From: Liolophura sinensis
Lineage: Eukaryota; Mollusca; Polyplacophora; Chitonida; Chitonidae
Direction of reading: 5' to 3'
Assembly: GCF_032854445.1 (NCBI RefSeq)
Contig: NC_088295.1
Coordinates: 64,275,249 to 64,339,248 of the forward strand
DNA: 64,000 bases
Part shown: one piece after another, positions 62,756 to 64,000 of the stretch
Layout: each line of letters starts with the position of its first letter
Numbering within the stretch: the stretch's first letter is position 1
Program-made: the position numbers and the translations under genes
Notes under the pieces: model-generated
The model's input: only the letters and a program-made list of their open reading frames with translations
Told to the model about the DNA's origin: nothing
Database searches by the model: none

Positions 62756-63470
62756 TGTCTGACATACAATTCTTATCTTTCTGTCAACTCCGGAAACAAC
62801 TGAGACACGCAGTGTTCTTGGTAATCCAGCACACAGCCCGACATTTTACACTGAATCCAACGTTAATATTGTGATGAAGACATTGCTGTCCAAACATGTG
62901 TTAGAACTGTGGGTGTACATCTTTGGTAAGAATCAATCGGCAGTCAGCAAATCTTTGAATCTTGGCATGCACTTGGTGGCAATGTTAATTTACATGGACA
63001 TAGGACAAACTGAAATGATGGTGTGATATCAAAGCATATACAGTTGGAAATAAGTATTTAAATAATAGCTATTGCAATCTATCATAAATGTGGCATTCCA
63101 AATGGGTTTTACCCAAACGATTACAGTTTGCTTTGATCAGTTAAATGACGCAACAATATGATCATGCAATCAAACTACCAGTTTTGCAAGTCGCATTAAC
63201 AAAATTAAAACGTTTCTGTTAAATATTTTGTCGCCCTCCCCCCCCCCCCCCCACCCGCCCCAGTAAGCTGTAACGCGCATCACATGTTCGTGTGTTCAAT
63301 CTTTCCAATGGAATAGCCTAAAAATGATCCTGTAATAATCTAAAATTGGAGACGGTATTCGGACATCTACCATTTCCATAGTCAGTACCACAAAAAGCGA
63401 GATGCCGCTGCCTCGTTAAAATTGGATCAATATATATAAAAGCAAATAACACCTGTTCAAAAAGAAATTT

Positions 63471-63542
63471 TGACCCCGACGTGATTCGAACACGCAACCT
63501 TCTGATCTGGAGTCAGACGCGCTACCATTGCGCCACGGAGTC
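63471..63542 (-). tRNA. tRNA-Trp(CCA) copy 10, intact
   Basis: Same 72-base sequence as copies 6-8, last copy before the window ends. Confidence 0.96.
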
Positions 63543-64000
63543 TGTCTGACATGCAATTCTAATCTTTCTGTCAACTCTGGAAACAACTGAGACACGCAGT
63601 GTTGTAGGGAATTTAGTACACAGTCTTACATTTTACACTGGATCCAGCGTTAATATTGTGGTGAAGACATCGCTGTCCAAACATGTGTTGGAACTGTGGG
63701 TGTATATCTTTGGTCGCCAGTCAGCAAACCTTTGATTCTTCGCATGTACTTGGTGGCAATGTCAATTTACATCGACATAGGACAACCTGAAATGATGGTG
63801 GGATATCAAAGCATATACAGTTGGAAATAAAGTATTTAAATAATAGCTCTTGCAGTCTATCAGAAAGTTAGCATTAAATGGGTTTTACCCAAAGATTTAA
63901 AGTTTGCTTTGATCAGTTAAATGAGGCAAAAAAATAATTATGCAATCAAACAACCATTTTTGCAAGTCGCATAAACAAAATTAAAATGTTTCTGTTAAAT

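Larger units (their letters stand above)
56437..64000 (-). repeat. tandem satellite carrying tRNA-Trp genes (ten tRNA copies, runs off window)
   Basis: Units of 754-788 bp each contain one tRNA-Trp copy on the - strand, starting at 56,535, 57,289, 58,070, 58,832, 59,593, 60,377, 61,135, 61,923, 62,684 and 63,471. Two flank types occur to the right of each tRNA: A (TTTGGTCGCCAGTCAGCAAA, GACAACCTGAAATGATGGTG) and B (TTTGGTAAGAATCAATCGGC, GACAAACTGAAATGATGGTG). The order is A B A B B A B A B A, a dimeric repeat of about 1.55 kb. Units are highly similar, showing recent homogenisation. The array continues past 64,000. Confidence 0.97.

Overview
This is a window of animal nuclear DNA. It is AT-rich, with genes split by many introns that have canonical GT/AG borders, and it is dense in dispersed repeats. 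The tRNA-derived SINEs with the 'GGTGTTTTACGCCGTACTC' tail and the overall style suggest a marine lophotrochozoan, most likely a mollusc. The species cannot be named from the sequence alone.

Left part (1-40,250): two conserved single-copy genes lie tail to tail. The first, on the + strand (4,573-19,490), is assembled here from 14 coding exons into an 867-residue M-phase phosphoprotein 8 (MPP8/MPHOSPH8) orthologue. It has an N-terminal chromodomain with an intact aromatic cage, a long basic/Ser-rich middle, ankyrin repeats and the MPP8 C-terminal domain. In vertebrates MPP8 is the H3K9me3 reader of the HUSH complex, which silences retroelements. The second, on the - strand (40,178 down to 27,807), is a 16-exon, 503-residue splicing factor SF3a60 (SF3A3). 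Every exon joins in frame. The introns and the 8 kb between the gene ends hold SINEs, three minisatellites, a foldback element and a 130-bp inverted repeat.

Middle part (42,774-50,100): one intact tRNA-Trp(CCA), then two decayed Ty3/gypsy-type LTR retrotransposon copies lying head to head. Both have integrase upstream of reverse transcriptase, the unusual pol order known from Gmr1-like elements. In both, the expected catalytic Glu of integrase is Asp.

Right part (50,100-64,000): a tandem array whose 755-790 bp unit carries a tRNA-Trp gene on the - strand. Ten tRNA copies lie in tandem from 56,535 to the window end, and the array runs off the edge. Intact and degenerate copies mostly alternate with two flank types (A/B), giving a dimeric ~1.55 kb higher-order repeat. 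Two L1/Tx1-like LINEs (- strand) have broken up older, diverged units on the left. The 3' end of one abuts tRNA-Trp-like sequence that now forms a perfect 35-bp-arm palindrome.

The most unusual items are the tRNA-Trp satellite with its embedded LINEs, and the INT-before-RT gypsy pair.
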